In this document: positions 27,403-38,800 of the stretch, one piece after another
Layout of the letters: each line of letters begins with the position of its first letter
Numbering within the stretch: position 1 is the first letter of the stretch
Source of the DNA: Bifidobacteriaceae bacterium
GTDB lineage: Bacteria > Actinomycetota > Actinomycetes > Actinomycetales > WQXJ01
DNA: 64,000 nt
Assembly (NCBI GenBank): GCA_031270825.1
Contig: JAISXH010000059.1
Span: 28,910-92,909 of the forward strand
Direction of reading: 5' to 3'
Made by a program: the position numbers and the translations under genes
Notes under the pieces: generated by a model
Databases searched by the model: none
What the model saw: the letters and a program-made list of their open reading frames with translations, nothing else
What the model was told of the DNA's origin: nothing

Positions 27403-27554
27403 GCCTAGCAAACCGGTGAACACACCGGTTTCCTAGGCCGAAACAGTGCTTGCCTTCCGCGTTTCCGCAGGTCAGCGTTCCGCTGCCCGGCGTCAACACG
27501 GTCGGAGCGTGGTTGTTCACCACGCTCCTGGCAAACCGGTGAACACACCGGTTT
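27403..27554 (-). repeat. Hairpin-bearing dispersed repeat, copy B
   Basis: Three inverted repeats occur: 27403-27438 (GCCTAGcAAACCGGT and its complement, one mismatch), 27504-27528 (GGAGCGTGGT/ACCACGCTCC) and 27533-27554 (AAACCGGT/ACCGGTTT). The stretch 27403-27528, reverse-complemented, aligns with copy A at 7764-7891, including GGAAACGCGGAA and GGGCAGCG. The third hairpin repeats the first, so this copy is flanked on both sides by the same stem-loop. It lies between divergent genes, just upstream of the parE -10. Confidence 0.75.
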
Positions 27555-27582
27555 CCTAGCGCAGGCCCCTAGACTGCTAGGC

Positions 27583-29766
27583 GTGTCAGCCAAGATTCCC
27601 GAGTACTCCGCCCATCACCTGCAAGTGTTGGAGGGTCTGGAGGCGGTGCGCAAGCGGCCCGGCATGTACATCGGGTCGACCGATGAACGCGGATTGATGC
27701 ATTGCGCCTGGGAGATCATCGACAACGCGGTCGATGAGGCGCTGGGCGGCTTCTGCGATGTGATCGACGTGACGCTGTGCCAGGACGGGTCGGTCGAGGT
27801 CCGGGACAACGGTCGCGGCATCCCCGTCGACATCGAACCGAAGACGGGCCTCAGCGGCGTCGAGGTGGTGTTCACCAAACTGCACGCGGGGGCCAAGTTC
27901 GGCGGGGCCGGTTCAGGCTACGGCGCGGCCGGCGGCCTGCACGGCGTGGGCGCGTCGGTGGTCAACGCCCTGTCCGCCAGGTTGGACGCCGAAGTGGCCC
28001 GCGGCGGGAAACGGCACGTCATGCGCTTCCACCGGGGAGAGCCAGGTTTGTACGATGACGTTCGCGGCCTTGGTCCGAGCGCGCCGTTCACGCCGTTCAC
28101 CGAGGCCTCGCTGTTGGAGGTGGCCGGACGGACCGGCAGAGGGGTCACCGGCACGCGGGTGCGCTTCTGGCCCGATCCGCAGATTTTCGCCGATCCGGGG
28201 GCGTTCTCGCTCGAAGCCTTGCTGGACCGGGCCCGCCAGACCTCGTTTCTGGTCCCAGGTCTGAAGATCACAGTTCGGGACGAACGTGGCGCCGATGCGG
28301 TCGAAGAGGTCTTCCAGCATGCCGGCGGACTGACCGATTACGTCCAGTATCTGGCGCCGGACCAGCCGATCCAGTCGGTCTGGCGGATCAAAGGCGAGGA
28401 CGCTTTCGTGGAGACCGTGCAGGCGTTGGACGAGGAGGGCCATCTCAGTCCGACCGAAGTCGAGCGCACCTGCGAAGTCGAGCTGGCGCTACGCTGGGGG
28501 ACCGGCTATGACCCGGTGGTCAAGTCGTTCGTGAACATCATCGCCACGCCCAAGGGCGGAACCCATCTGCAAGGTTTCGAGCAAGGCCTGTTGAAGGCTG
28601 TGCGAGCCCAGGTCGAGGCCAATTCGCGCCGCCTCAAGACCGGCGGCAAAGCCGGCGGAAAGAACGGCTCCGCTGAACGAGTCGAAAAGGACGACGTCCT
28701 GGCCGGCTTGACGGCTGTGCTCGCGGTCCGTCTGGCCGAGCCCCAATTCGAGGGGCAGACCAAGGAGGTCTTGGGCACCGGCCCGGTGCGCGGCATCGTC
28801 GCCAAGATCGTGGCGGAAGGGCTGTCGAAACGCCTGACCTCGACCAAGCGGGACCACAAGGCGGAATCCTTTCTGGTGTTGGAGAAGATCGTCGCGGAGA
28901 TGCGCGCGCGGGTGGCCGCGCGGACGCACAAGGAGATCTCGCGGCGCAAGAACGCGCTTGAGACCTCGTCGCTGCCGGCCAAACTGGCGGACTGCCGCAG
29001 TTCGGACGTGGAGCGCTCGGAGTTGTTCATTGTCGAGGGCGACTCCGCCCTGGGCACTGCCAAACTGGCTCGCCAATCTGACTTTCAGGCTTTGCTGCCG
29101 ATCCGAGGCAAGATTCTGAACACGCAGAAGGCCTCGATCACGGACATGCTCAAGAACGCCGAATGCGCGGCCATCATCCAGGTGATCGGCGCGGGTTCGG
29201 GGCGAACATTCGACCTGGAGCAGTCCCGCTACGGCAAAGTCATCTTGATGACCGACGCGGACGTGGACGGCGCCCACATCCGCACGCTGCTGCTGACGTT
29301 GTTCTTCCGCTACATGCGCCCGCTGGTGGAGGCCGGGCGGGTGTACGCGGCGGTGCCGCCGCTCCACCGGGTGCTGGTCTCAGGCGGTCGCGGCGCCGGC
29401 GGCGGGCCGGGCCGCGGGGCCGCAGGGTCGTCAAGCGGTGATGCTGGCGGCGGCCGGGGCGGTCCCGAGGCGATCTACACCTACTCGGAGCGGGAGCTGA
29501 AGACACTGCTGGCGCGACTCGACCGGCAGGGCCGCAAGTACGCGCAGCCGGTCCAGCGCTACAAGGGTCTGGGAGAGATGGACGCCGACCAGCTAGCGGG
29601 CACCACCATGGATCCGCACGGCCGGACACTGCGCCGGGTCACCATGGCCGACGCCGCCGCGGCGGAGAGGATGTTCGAGTTGCTGATGGGCACCGAGGTG
29701 GGGCCCAGGCGAGACTTCCTGATCGAGGGCGCGGCGGCGCTGGACCGTGATTTGATCGACGCCTGA
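27583..29766 (+). CDS. parE: DNA topoisomerase IV subunit B (ParE-type)
   Basis: This is the ATPase subunit of a type IIA topoisomerase that decatenates chromosomes. It has a GHKL ATPase domain ([60 protein letters not shown]), a transducer domain, and a TOPRIM domain ([30 protein letters not shown]). [13 protein letters not shown] and [11 protein letters not shown] favour the actinobacterial ParE branch over GyrB. It has 727 residues, with a Gly/Arg-rich insertion after [16 protein letters not shown] sits 7 nt before the GTG (leaderless-like). Its partner parC lies 1.3 kb downstream on the other strand. Confidence 0.93.
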   Translation: MSAKIPEYSAHHLQVLEGLEAVRKRPGMYIGSTDERGLMHCAWEIIDNAVDEALGGFCDVIDVTLCQDGSVEVRDNGRGIPVDIEPKTGLSGVEVVFTKLHAGAKFGGAGSGYGAAGGLHGVGASVVNALSARLDAEVARGGKRHVMRFHRGEPGLYDDVRGLGPSAPFTPFTEASLLEVAGRTGRGVTGTRVRFWPDPQIFADPGAFSLEALLDRARQTSFLVPGLKITVRDERGADAVEEVFQHAGGLTDYVQYLAPDQPIQSVWRIKGEDAFVETVQALDEEGHLSPTEVERTCEVELALRWGTGYDPVVKSFVNIIATPKGGTHLQGFEQGLLKAVRAQVEANSRRLKTGGKAGGKNGSAERVEKDDVLAGLTAVLAVRLAEPQFEGQTKEVLGTGPVRGIVAKIVAEGLSKRLTSTKRDHKAESFLVLEKIVAEMRARVAARTHKEISRRKNALETSSLPAKLADCRSSDVERSELFIVEGDSALGTAKLARQSDFQALLPIRGKILNTQKASITDMLKNAECAAIIQVIGAGSGRTFDLEQSRYGKVILMTDADVDGAHIRTLLLTLFFRYMRPLVEAGRVYAAVPPLHRVLVSGGRGAGGGPGRGAAGSSSGDAGGGRGGPEAIYTYSERELKTLLARLDRQGRKYAQPVQRYKGLGEMDADQLAGTTMDPHGRTLRRVTMADAAAAERMFELLMGTEVGPRRDFLIEGAAALDRDLIDA

Positions 29767-29877
29767 CCGGGGCGGCGTCTGATCTCCAGAGCCTTCAGCG
29801 ACACAGGACTTCGTGCTCAGAGCGTAAACCCGAAGGCCCAATTGGCCAGCCGGTTTGACCATCGCTAGGGTTGGGAC

Positions 29878-30909
29878 GTGGAAATCCCACCCCACCATCC
29901 CTCAGGCATCCCGATCTCCGAGCGGGTGCGCGCGCCGATCGAGGTGTCGACGCCTTCCCCGCGCCACCAACTGCTCTGGCGCCCGTTGCGGCCATCGGAC
30001 GAGGCCCAATTGGTGCCGTTGATGAACTCACAGGAAGACGCTCTCGAGGCGGCGGTCGACCAACGCCTGCCCACCTTGGTGGCGCTGCAGCGCACTCCGG
30101 TGGGCGGAGATTTCGCGACTCTGGGGGGATTCGACCGGGCCGGTGTTCTCCGATCAGCCGGTTTCCTGCACTTGTGGCCGGACACGAACGTGGTGGTGGC
30201 CCACGGGGTGGTCGATCCGGCCTGGTCGGGGCGCGGGATCGGCGGCTCGCTGATGGCCTGGCAAGAAGGGCGTGGTCGCCAGATTTTGGCTGGTCTGCCG
30301 GGCGATGGCCCGGCCCGCATGGTGGCTTACGTGTCCGAATCGGCGGCGAATCGGCGCCGGCTGCTGATGGCGGCCGGGTTCTCGCCCTTGCGATCGGTTT
30401 ACCGGATGCGGCGTGACCTCGAAGCCCCCATTCCCTGCTCTGAACTGCCGGCCGGACTGCGTTCGCGGCCGCTTGAGAAGATGGACCCGGAACTGGTCCG
30501 CCAAGCCCACAACAACGCCACCAAGGAAGCCTGGGCGCCAGGCCCGATCTACTCCCAGCTCTGGGAGCGTCGCTGGCAGGAGTACCGGCCGGAACTCAGT
30601 TGCGTCGCCTTCGACCCGGCCGAGGAACGTGTTGCCGGTTACGTGCTCGCCCTGATCGAACGGCCGGCCTCGAAGATGGCCCCGCGTTCCCAAGCCACCA
30701 TCCACCGCTTCGCGGTCGCGCCCGGATATCGCCAGCGGGGAATCGGCCGGGCCCTGTTGGGCCGGGCGCTGCTGCAATTCGCCGATGAGGGGCGGCGCTT
30801 CGCCGCCGCCACAGTGGACCCCGCCATGTCGCGCTCCGGCCTGGCCATGCTGGAGGACTTCGGGTTCACCCCTGCCGGTCGCACGATTGTCTACGGTCTG
30901 GACCTGTAG
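29878..30909 (+). CDS. Tandem GNAT acetyltransferase-like protein
   Basis: This 343-residue protein has two GNAT-like halves. The first is weak around VVDPAWSGRGIGGSLMAWQ. The second has a clear acetyl-CoA loop in RFAVAPGYRQRGIGRALLGRAL, then ATVDPAMSRSGLAMLEDFGF. The substrate cannot be predicted. GTG 29878 has TAGGGT 6 nt upstream, consistent with leaderless translation. It sits between parE and parC, converging with parC. Confidence 0.82.
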   Translation: MEIPPHHPSGIPISERVRAPIEVSTPSPRHQLLWRPLRPSDEAQLVPLMNSQEDALEAAVDQRLPTLVALQRTPVGGDFATLGGFDRAGVLRSAGFLHLWPDTNVVVAHGVVDPAWSGRGIGGSLMAWQEGRGRQILAGLPGDGPARMVAYVSESAANRRRLLMAAGFSPLRSVYRMRRDLEAPIPCSELPAGLRSRPLEKMDPELVRQAHNNATKEAWAPGPIYSQLWERRWQEYRPELSCVAFDPAEERVAGYVLALIERPASKMAPRSQATIHRFAVAPGYRQRGIGRALLGRALLQFADEGRRFAAATVDPAMSRSGLAMLEDFGFTPAGRTIVYGLDL

Positions 30910-30964
30910 ACAAGCCGCATCGGGCCGGGCTTCGCCCGGCGCCGCCTGAGACTAAGGAGCAGAT

Positions 30965-31039
30965 GTGGGCGCTGAGCGCCGGACCAGGTTCGCATTGCGG
31001 GTGCGCGCACAGTGGCTGGCCGACGGCTTGGCGGCCTAA
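30965..31039 (+). CDS. Possible 24-residue small ORF
   Basis: GTG 30965 follows AAGGAG by 6 nt and opens a 24-codon frame (MGAERRTRFALRVRAQWLADGLAA) ending in TAA. It is basic then hydrophobic. The alternative ATG at 30963 opens another frame that runs into the parC 3' end. Only the ribosome binding site supports it, so it may be fortuitous. A small hairpin (GCCGGGC TTC GCCCGGC) lies just upstream. Confidence 0.2.
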   Translation: MGAERRTRFALRVRAQWLADGLAA

Positions 31040-31058
31040 CCCCCACCCGCTAACCCAC

Positions 31059-33671
31059 CTAGCCGAGGGCGGCTAGGGGGGCTCGCAGGGGGGTGCCGGA
31101 GGCGTCGCGGCGGGGGTCAGCGGCGGGCAGGGGGAGGGGTTTGCCGGTGGATGAGACGGCGCGAGCCGGGCCCGGGCCGGCCCAGGCGTGGATCAGCAGA
31201 TCCTGGCCCTTGAGGAATCGCTGGCAGCGGACGCCGCCGGTGGCGCGGCCCTTGGGCGGGTAGGCGGCCACCGGAGTGACCTTGGCGGCGCCCGCCTCCA
31301 ACCCGGGCAGCCCGCGACTCGACCCGGCCACGGACACCACTTCCGCGCCGGCCAGCGGGTCGATCACCCCGAAGAACACCGCCGTGGCCCCGCTCAACAG
31401 TTTGATTCCGGCCATTCCGCCAGCGGCCCGGCCCTGCGGCCGCACGGCGCCCCCCTCGAAGCGCAGCAACTGGGCGTCTGAGGCGATGAAGGTCAGCCAG
31501 GCCGAATCCGGGGCCGGGCCGCAGCCGATCACCCGGTCGCCCTCCCTCAGCCCGATCACCTGCCATTCGTCTTTGGCGCCCGGCACATCGTCAGGACTCA
31601 GCCGTTTCACGATGCCGCCGGCCGTCCCAAGAGCCAGAGGCGGCGACCCGGCCTCCAGCGGCGCCAGCCCGACGACATCTTCGCCCCGCCCCAAGTCGAA
31701 CAATTCGTCCACGCGGGCGCCGCCCGCCAAAGACGGCGCTCCAGCCACAGGCGGGAGCACCGGCAAGTCTAGGCAGGAGATCTTCAAAGCCCGCCCGGCG
31801 CTGGTGACCACGGCGATGTGTCCGCGCGAGGTGGCGGCGACGACCGACCGGACGGCATCGTGCGCGGAGCGTTCGCCGCCGCGGGCCACCGGATCGTCGC
31901 CGGTGGTGCGGGCCAGCAGGCCGGTGGCGGACAGGACCGCCCAGCAGGGCACGTCGGGCACTTCCAGGGGCGCGGCGGCGCCCGAGCGGGCGGCCACGGA
32001 TCGAGCGCCGCGCGCCTCGCCGCCAGCGCCCCAAGCTGACCCGGTTCCGGCACCAGACCCAGCACCGGACCCAGCACCGGATCCGGACCCAACCCCGGAA
32101 CCCGACCCCGAATCCGAGCCAGGGCCAGGCCCGTGACCGCCGGCGTGACCCGATCCGGCGCCGGGCGCCGTCCCTTCCCACTCCAGCAGAACCGTTCGCC
32201 GAGCCGAGCCGAACTCGGCCGCGACTTCGACCAACTCGTCGCTGACCACTGCGCGCAGGGCCTGGTCGGAGGCCAGTATGGCCTCCAAGGCGGCGATCTC
32301 TTGGGCCAACTCGAGGGCCTCGTGCTCCAGTTCGAGGCGGGAGAACTTGGTCAGCCGCCGCAAACGGAGTTCGAGGATGTATTCGGCCTGGGGCTCGGAG
32401 AGGTCGAAAACGGCGACTAAGCGCTGTTTGGCCGCGCCGGCGTCATCCGAAGTCCGGATGACCTCGATGACCTCGTCAATGTTCAGGACTGCGATCATGA
32501 GTCCCTCGACCAGGTGGAGCCGTTCCCTGCGCCGGGCCAGGCGATGGCTGGCCCGGCGGCGGACCACGTTCAGGCGGTGGTCGATAAAGACCTGGAGCAG
32601 GTCTCTCAGCCCCAAGGTGCGCGGCTGGCCGTCGACCAGCGCCAAATTGTTGATCGCGAACGACTCCTCCATGGGGGTCAGGCGGTATAGCTCCGCCAGC
32701 ACCGCCTCCGGGTTGAAGCCGGACTTGACCTCGATCAACAGGCGTAGACCGCGCTTGCGGTCGGTCAAGTCGGTGACCGCGGAGACGCCTTGCAGGCGTC
32801 GCGACTGGACCTGATCCTTGATCTTGTCGATGACCTTCTCCGGTCCCACCAGGTAGGGCAGTTCAGTCACCACTATGCCCATGCGCCGCGCGGTCACCTT
32901 GTCCACCCGGGCGACGGCCCGGGTGCGGAACGTGCCGCGTCCGGTCCGGTAGGCCTCGCGGATCCCGTCCAGGCCGACTATCCGGCCGCCGCCGGGCAGG
33001 TCCGGCCCCGGCACCAGCCGCATCAGCTCTTCTGGCGTGGCCTGCGGATTGGCGAGCAAGTGGCGGGCGGCGGCGCAGATTTCGACCAGATTGTGCGGCG
33101 GCATGTTGGTCGCCATTCCGACGGCTATCCCACTGGCGCCGTTGACCAGCAGATTTGGGATGGCCGCCGGCAGCACCGCCGGTTGGGTGGCGGATGAATC
33201 GTAGTTGGGGACGAAGTCGACCATGTCCTCGTCCAGGCCGGCGGTCATGGCGACGGCGGCGGGCGCCATTCGGGCCTCGGTGTAGCGGGGCGCGGCGGGG
33301 CCGTCGTCCAGTGATCCGAAGTTGCCGTGGCCGTCCACCAGGGGCAGACGCAGCGAGAAGGGTTGGGCCAGCCTGACCAGGGCGTCATAAATGGCTGAGT
33401 CGCCATGGGGATGGAGCCGTCCCATGACGTCGCCGACCACGCGGGCGGATTTGACGTGCGGGCGCTCCGGTGTGAGGCGCATCTGCGACATTTGGTAGAG
33501 AATCCGCCGCTGGACGGGTTTCAGCCCGTCGCGTGCGTCTGGCAGCGCGCGCGCGTAGATCACCGAATAGGCGTACTCGAGGAAGGATTGCGACATCTCC
33601 GCCGTCACGTCGATATCGGTGATCCGTTCCTCGGCCGGCCCTGTCAAAGCCGCTGCCGCCCGCCCCGCCAT
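31059..33671 (-). CDS. parC: DNA topoisomerase IV subunit A (ParC-type)
   Basis: This is the breakage-reunion subunit partnering ParE. The protein has ~870 residues: [27 protein letters not shown], the [17 protein letters not shown] region, and the catalytic tyrosine in [12 protein letters not shown]-terminal beta-pinwheel domain with repeated blades follows. A Gly/Ser/Pro-rich linker ([17 protein letters not shown]-type) joins the catalytic core and the pinwheel. The ORF track opens 38 codons upstream. I chose ATG 33671, which has AAAGGA upstream and matches the family N-terminus. It is divergent from the DUF5998 gene. Confidence 0.92.
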   Translation of the reverse strand: MAGRAAAALTGPAEERITDIDVTAEMSQSFLEYAYSVIYARALPDARDGLKPVQRRILYQMSQMRLTPERPHVKSARVVGDVMGRLHPHGDSAIYDALVRLAQPFSLRLPLVDGHGNFGSLDDGPAAPRYTEARMAPAAVAMTAGLDEDMVDFVPNYDSSATQPAVLPAAIPNLLVNGASGIAVGMATNMPPHNLVEICAAARHLLANPQATPEELMRLVPGPDLPGGGRIVGLDGIREAYRTGRGTFRTRAVARVDKVTARRMGIVVTELPYLVGPEKVIDKIKDQVQSRRLQGVSAVTDLTDRKRGLRLLIEVKSGFNPEAVLAELYRLTPMEESFAINNLALVDGQPRTLGLRDLLQVFIDHRLNVVRRRASHRLARRRERLHLVEGLMIAVLNIDEVIEVIRTSDDAGAAKQRLVAVFDLSEPQAEYILELRLRRLTKFSRLELEHEALELAQEIAALEAILASDQALRAVVSDELVEVAAEFGSARRTVLLEWEGTAPGAGSGHAGGHGPGPGSDSGSGSGVGSGSGAGSGAGSGAGTGSAWGAGGEARGARSVAARSGAAAPLEVPDVPCWAVLSATGLLARTTGDDPVARGGERSAHDAVRSVVAATSRGHIAVVTSAGRALKISCLDLPVLPPVAGAPSLAGGARVDELFDLGRGEDVVGLAPLEAGSPPLALGTAGGIVKRLSPDDVPGAKDEWQVIGLREGDRVIGCGPAPDSAWLTFIASDAQLLRFEGGAVRPQGRAAGGMAGIKLLSGATAVFFGVIDPLAGAEVVSVAGSSRGLPGLEAGAAKVTPVAAYPPKGRATGGVRCQRFLKGQDLLIHAWAGPGPARAVSSTGKPLPLPAADPRRDASGTPLRAPLAALG

Positions 33672-33850
33672 AGACGTCCTTTCCGAGCCGTTCCCTGCCG
33701 TTCGACGCCAGGGAGTCTGTAGCCGGTCAGATCCGCCAGGCCACCGAGCCTGTCGCTTCCGCCGGGTCTTCCGGCCCTTCACCATAGCCGCTTCGGCCGC
33801 CCTCCACAGGGCAAATCCTTGCCGCGCCGCCTATCTGCGAGGATTGAATC

Positions 33851-34420
33851 ATGCTTCAACACCCGGCTTTGGTGGCCGAACTGGAACGGGTCGGCTATTT
33901 CCCCCGAATCGTGGCGGACGCTCTCGAGATCGCTTTGGCGGGTGAGAAGCCGCAGGCGTTCTACGTTCACCCTGACGTCGCCTTCGGCGTCGGGACCATT
34001 GGCCAACATTTGACGGTGGTGCTGCTGACTCCTAGCAGGTTGATCTCAGCCCATGCCGATGACCACGCCGCAGATGAGTTGACGCCGGCGGCCGTGGCGG
34101 CCTCGACCGAGGCGGTGCCTCTGCGAAAGATCGAAACGGTCACGCTCACCCACATCACCGGCGAGCCTTCAGAGCACTTGCCCGGGGACACGCCCGAAGT
34201 GGTGCGCTTGGCGGTGAAATGGGGATCGAGCCAACTGTTGGAGCTTGAGCCGGCCGGTTGCGGCGACCCCGAATGCTTGGCCGACCACGGCTATTCCGGC
34301 TCTGTGACTGGTGAGGACATGGGTTTGCAGGTGGCCGCGGACGTCAACGGCCAGGATCTGGCCGCCAAGTTGATCGAGTTCGCGCGCCAGCTCTACGCCG
34401 CCACCGCCCGGGTCGCCTGA
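33851..34420 (+). CDS. DUF5998 family protein
   Basis: This 189-residue actinobacterial protein of unknown function contains LVAELERVGYFPRIVADALEIAL, QHLTVVLLTPSRLISAHADDH and GCGDPECLADHGYSG. The family is commonly found beside the alkaline phosphatase-like gene and parC, as here. GAGGATTG precedes the ATG. The next gene starts 16 bp downstream. Confidence 0.82.
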   Translation: MLQHPALVAELERVGYFPRIVADALEIALAGEKPQAFYVHPDVAFGVGTIGQHLTVVLLTPSRLISAHADDHAADELTPAAVAASTEAVPLRKIETVTLTHITGEPSEHLPGDTPEVVRLAVKWGSSQLLELEPAGCGDPECLADHGYSGSVTGEDMGLQVAADVNGQDLAAKLIEFARQLYAATARVA

Positions 34421-34436
34421 AGGGATTGGAGCGCTG

Positions 34437-35825
34437 TTGGCTAGCGCGGACAACGCCGCAGACGGGTGGCCGAACCGGGCGGCCGGCCCAGCGTCCAGTC
34501 AGGTGGAGATTCCCGATTGGGTCACGATGCCGTGCTACCGCGGTCCCAGCCTGGCCTCGGTTCTGCCCGCCACAGTTGAGCGTCTGGGCATTCAGCTCCC
34601 GCAGGTCGGCGGCGAGGAACGCGATGTGATCGGTTCGCAGGCCGCGGCAAGCGCCGCCCGCGTCGGCCCGACCCGGATCGACGCCGGGGGCGAGGACTCC
34701 GAAGCGGTCGACTCGGCGGCCGCGAACCGGACTTCAGCGATCGCCGAAACGCGGGCGGCCGAGCCCCCGCGCGGCATCGTGCTGGTGTTGGCAGACGGTC
34801 TGGGCGAAGCGAACCTGGCGGCCCGTGCCGGGCACGCCCCGTTCTTGGCCGCCGGACCCCGCCAGGAACTGGTCACCGGTTTCCCCTCGACCACGGTCGC
34901 GTCGTTGGCCAGCCTGGGCACGGGGCTGGAACCCGGCCGAACGGGTCTGGCCGGATATTGTCTGCGTGATCCGGCGACGGGACGGCGGGCCAATCTGATC
35001 AAATGGGACACGCCGACCGCGCCGGAGGTTTGGCAGCCGCATGCCACCGTCTTCGAGCGTTTGGACGCGATCGGGCGGCCGGCGAGCTTTGTCGGCGAGA
35101 GGCGCTTCGCCGATTCGGCCATGACGCGGTCGTCGCTGCGGGGCGCTCGCTTCTATCCGGCCAGGAACAGTCCGGCGGCGATCGTCGAGACGGCACTAGC
35201 GGCCGCGCGCAGGGGTGACGGCCTGATCTACGTCTACTGGGGGCAGTTGGACAAGACGGGCCACGCCTCTGGATGGGAGTCGACCGCTTGGGGGACGGCG
35301 CTGGAGGAGTTGGATCAGGCCGTCCGCCAAATCCAGGCCAGGCTTCCGCGCGGGTGGGAACTGTGGCTGACGGCCGATCACGGCATGGTGGACGTGGCCG
35401 GTGCGCCGGTTTGGGATGTGGCCGCCGACCCGGAACTGGCTAGCGGCGTCAGGCTGGTGGCCGGCGAGCCCAGGGCGGTCCACCTCTACACCGGCGCCGT
35501 CAACGGCGCTAACGCCGGGACCAGCGCCAACGCCGCCAACGCCGCCAACGCCGCCGATGCCGCCCGGGTGGCCGAACGCTGGCGACGCCGCCTAGGGGAC
35601 CAAGCCTGGGTCTTGACCAAGGCGGAGGCGGTGGCCGCGGGGTTGTTCGGGCGAGTCGATCCCAGGGTGGAGCCATACCTGGGCGACGTGATCGTCGCGT
35701 TGGCCGGGCGTGCGACCGTGCGGGACAGCCGGCTCCCCGGCGCGGCGGGCAAAATGGTGGGCCAGCATGGGTCGTTGACAGCCGTCGAGATGCGGGTTCC
35801 CCTGATTCGGTGGGCGGCCGGGTGA
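34437..35825 (+). CDS. Alkaline phosphatase superfamily (nucleotide pyrophosphatase-like) protein
   Basis: This 462-residue protein has the metal site and nucleophile of the phosphodiesterase/nucleotide pyrophosphatase branch: VLVLADGLGEANL, the threonine nucleophile region GFPSTTVASLASLGTG, VYWGQLDKTGHASGWE and ADHGMVDVAG. No signal peptide is visible, so it is probably cytoplasmic or peripheral. Low-complexity insertions occur at residues ~65-105 and in an Ala/Asn run (ANAANAANAAD). The start is TTG after GGAG; no stronger start is nearby. It is probably co-transcribed with DUF5998. Confidence 0.82.
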   Translation: MASADNAADGWPNRAAGPASSQVEIPDWVTMPCYRGPSLASVLPATVERLGIQLPQVGGEERDVIGSQAAASAARVGPTRIDAGGEDSEAVDSAAANRTSAIAETRAAEPPRGIVLVLADGLGEANLAARAGHAPFLAAGPRQELVTGFPSTTVASLASLGTGLEPGRTGLAGYCLRDPATGRRANLIKWDTPTAPEVWQPHATVFERLDAIGRPASFVGERRFADSAMTRSSLRGARFYPARNSPAAIVETALAAARRGDGLIYVYWGQLDKTGHASGWESTAWGTALEELDQAVRQIQARLPRGWELWLTADHGMVDVAGAPVWDVAADPELASGVRLVAGEPRAVHLYTGAVNGANAGTSANAANAANAADAARVAERWRRRLGDQAWVLTKAEAVAAGLFGRVDPRVEPYLGDVIVALAGRATVRDSRLPGAAGKMVGQHGSLTAVEMRVPLIRWAAG

Positions 35826-35841
35826 CGCCGCAATAGCGGCG
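35826..35841 (+). terminator. Short hairpin after the phosphodiesterase gene
   Basis: CGCCGC AATA GCGGCG forms a perfect 6-bp stem directly after the stop codon. There is no T-tract, so its role as a terminator is uncertain. Confidence 0.3.
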
Positions 35842-35898
35842 CTGAAATCATAGCCGAACCCCTGCTCCTGGGACCGGTTGATCGGGCACAATTGGGAG

Positions 35899-38800
35899 GT
35901 GACCCCTGCTGCCCCGACTTCCCTGGAACCCCTCACCGCCGCCGCCGCGGCCCGACTGGCCAGTGCGGCCGAGGTGCCTGTCGGCCCGGACGCAATTGAC
36001 CAATCCCTGATCGAAGAGACGATCGAGCTGACCCGGTCCTGGCTCCGCCAGGCCGGAAGCAGTCCGGGCGACAGCTCGGCCGCGCTGCTGGCCGAGCTGC
36101 TGAAGGACCCGGCCGGTCTGGGCTTCGCGACCCGTTTCATCGATGGGGTGATCCGCCCCGAGGATTCGGCCGTGGCCGGCGCCGTCCTGGCGCAGATCGC
36201 TCCCCAGACGCCGGCGTTCGTGCCGGCGCCCCTGCGGGCGGCGGTCAAGTTGGGCGCCGCGGTGGCGCCGGCGCTCCCGACCTTGGTGGTGCCCATCGCC
36301 CGGCGGGTGCTCCGCGAGATGGTGGACCACCTGGTGATCGACGCCACCAGCCGGCGCCTCGGCCCGGTGCTGGCCAAGTTCAAAGGCGACGGGGCGATCA
36401 AGGCCAACATCAACTTGTTGGGTGAGGCGGTGTTGGGGGACAAGGAGGCCGCCGCCCGCTTGGACGGGACGATCCGCCTGCTCAGCCGCCCGGATGTGGA
36501 CTACGTTTCGATCAAGGTGTCCTCGGCGGTGGCCCCGCACGCGACCTGGGCTTTCGGAGAAACGGTGGCGGATGTGGCCGCGAAGCTGCGGCCGCTTTTC
36601 GAAGTCGCCCTGGCCGAGGGCAAGTTCGTAAACCTCGACATGGAGGAATACCACGACCTCGACATGACGGTGGCGGTGTTCAAGACGATCCTGGACCAGC
36701 CCGAGTTCTTGTCCCTGGAGGCGGGAATCGTCTTGCAGGCCTATCTGCCGGACGCGCTCGGCGCCATGGTCGATCTCCAAGACTGGGCCCGCGCCCGGAG
36801 GGCGCGGGGCGGGGCGAGCATCAAGGTGCGCCTGGTCAAGGGCGCGAATCTGCCGATGGAGCGGGTCCAGGCCTCGCTGCGCGGCTGGCCGCTGGCGACC
36901 TGCCGGTCGAAGCTGGAAACGGACGCCAATTACCTGCGCGTCTTGGAGTACGCGCTCGATCCGGCCCGGTCGCAGGCCGTGCGTCTGGGGGTGGCTGGCC
37001 ACAACCTCTTCGACATCGCCTACGCCTGGCTGCTGGCCGGCCGCCGCCAGGTCCGCCCGGCTCTGGAATTCGAGATGCTGCTGGGCATGGCCCAGGGCCA
37101 GGTGGACGCGGTCAAACGCGAAGTCGGCCGGGTCCGTCTGTACACCCCGGTGGTCGAACCGTCGCAGTTCGATGTGGCGATCGCCTACCTGGTCAGGCGC
37201 TTGGAGGAGGGCGCCGACGAGGCCAACTTCATGTCCGCTGTGTTCGATTTGGCGGACAACCCGGCCATGTTCGACCGCGAGTGCCAGCGTTTCCTTCGTT
37301 CCATCGCGGTGCTCGATGCCGTTCAGCCCGTCCCGTACCGCGGCGCCGACCGTTTCGCCGCCGCGCCCAAGCCCGGTCCTGGACGGTTCGCCGAGACCCC
37401 GGATTCCGACCCGTCGGTGGCCGCGAACCAGGAGGTGGCCGCATCCATCCTGGCGCGAGCGCGTTCGACCGAGTTGGGATTGTCGACGGCCGCGGCGGCC
37501 AAGGTGGCCACGGCTGGCGAGATCAACCGTCTGATCGACGGGGCGGCGGCGGCCGGAGCCGAGTGGGCGCATCTGGGCGCCGCGGAGCGGTCGCGGATCC
37601 TGCACAGAGCGGGGGAGGCTTTGGAGGCTCGGCGTTCGCAGTTGTTGGAGATCATGGCGGCTGAGGCGGGCAAGACCTTGGATCAGGGCGACCCCGAGGT
37701 CTCCGAAGCGGTCGACTTCGCCCACTACTACGCTGAGGCGGCCCTGGAACTCGACCGCGTCGCCGGCGCCAGGCCGGTTCCGCGCCGGGTCACCGTGGTG
37801 GCGCCGCCGTGGAATTTCCCCACCTCGATTCCGGCCGGCGGCGTGCTGGCGGCTCTGGCCACCGGCAGCGCCGTGGTCTTCAAACCTGCTCGTCTGACCT
37901 TCAGGACCGGGGCGGTGGTGGCCGAGGCCCTGTGGGACGCGGGCGTGCCCAGAGAGGTCTTGCGCTTGGCCAATGTTGGCGCCAGGGACCTGGGCAAGCA
38001 TTTGATCAGCCATCCGATGGTCGACCAGGTGATCCTGACCGGGGCCTATGAGACCGCTGAACTGTTCCACTCGATCCGCCCCGGCCTGAGATTGCTGGCG
38101 GAGACGTCCGGCAAGAACGCGATCATTGTGACGCCATCGGCGGACATGAACTTGGCCGCCAAGGACGTGGTGGCCTCGGCCTTCGCCCATGCCGGGCAGA
38201 AGTGTTCGGCCGCCTCGCTGGTGATCCTGGTCGGCTCGGCGGCGCGGTCGCGCCGCTTCCGGGACCAACTGATCGACGCCACCCGTTCGCTCAGAGTCGG
38301 CTGGCCATGGGACCCCGCCACCACCATGGGACCGCTGATCGAGCCGCCGGGCGCGAAGCTCGCCAGAGCGCTGACCCGGCTCGAGCCGGGCCAGCATTGG
38401 GTGCTCAAGCCCCGCCAACTGGACGATTCGGGTCGGTTGTGGTCGCCGGGCATCAGGGCTGGAGTCCAGCCCGGCAGCGAGTTCCATCTGACCGAATACT
38501 TCGGCCCGGTGTTGGGAGTGATGCGGGCCGCCACCTTGGAGCAGGCCGTGGAGATGGTGGGCCAGGTCGATTACGGCCTGACCAGCGGCCTGCATTCGCT
38601 TGACCGCGAGGAGATCGAATACTGGCTGGAGCACGTCGAAGCGGGCAATGTCTATGTCAACCGGACCATCACCGGGGCGATCGTCCAGCGCCAGCCGTTC
38701 GGCGGCTGGAAACGCTCGGCTGTCGGCGCCGGCGCCAAAGCTGGCGGCCCGAACTATCTGATCGGTTTGGTCGACTGGCGCCCGGCGCCGCCGGAACAGG

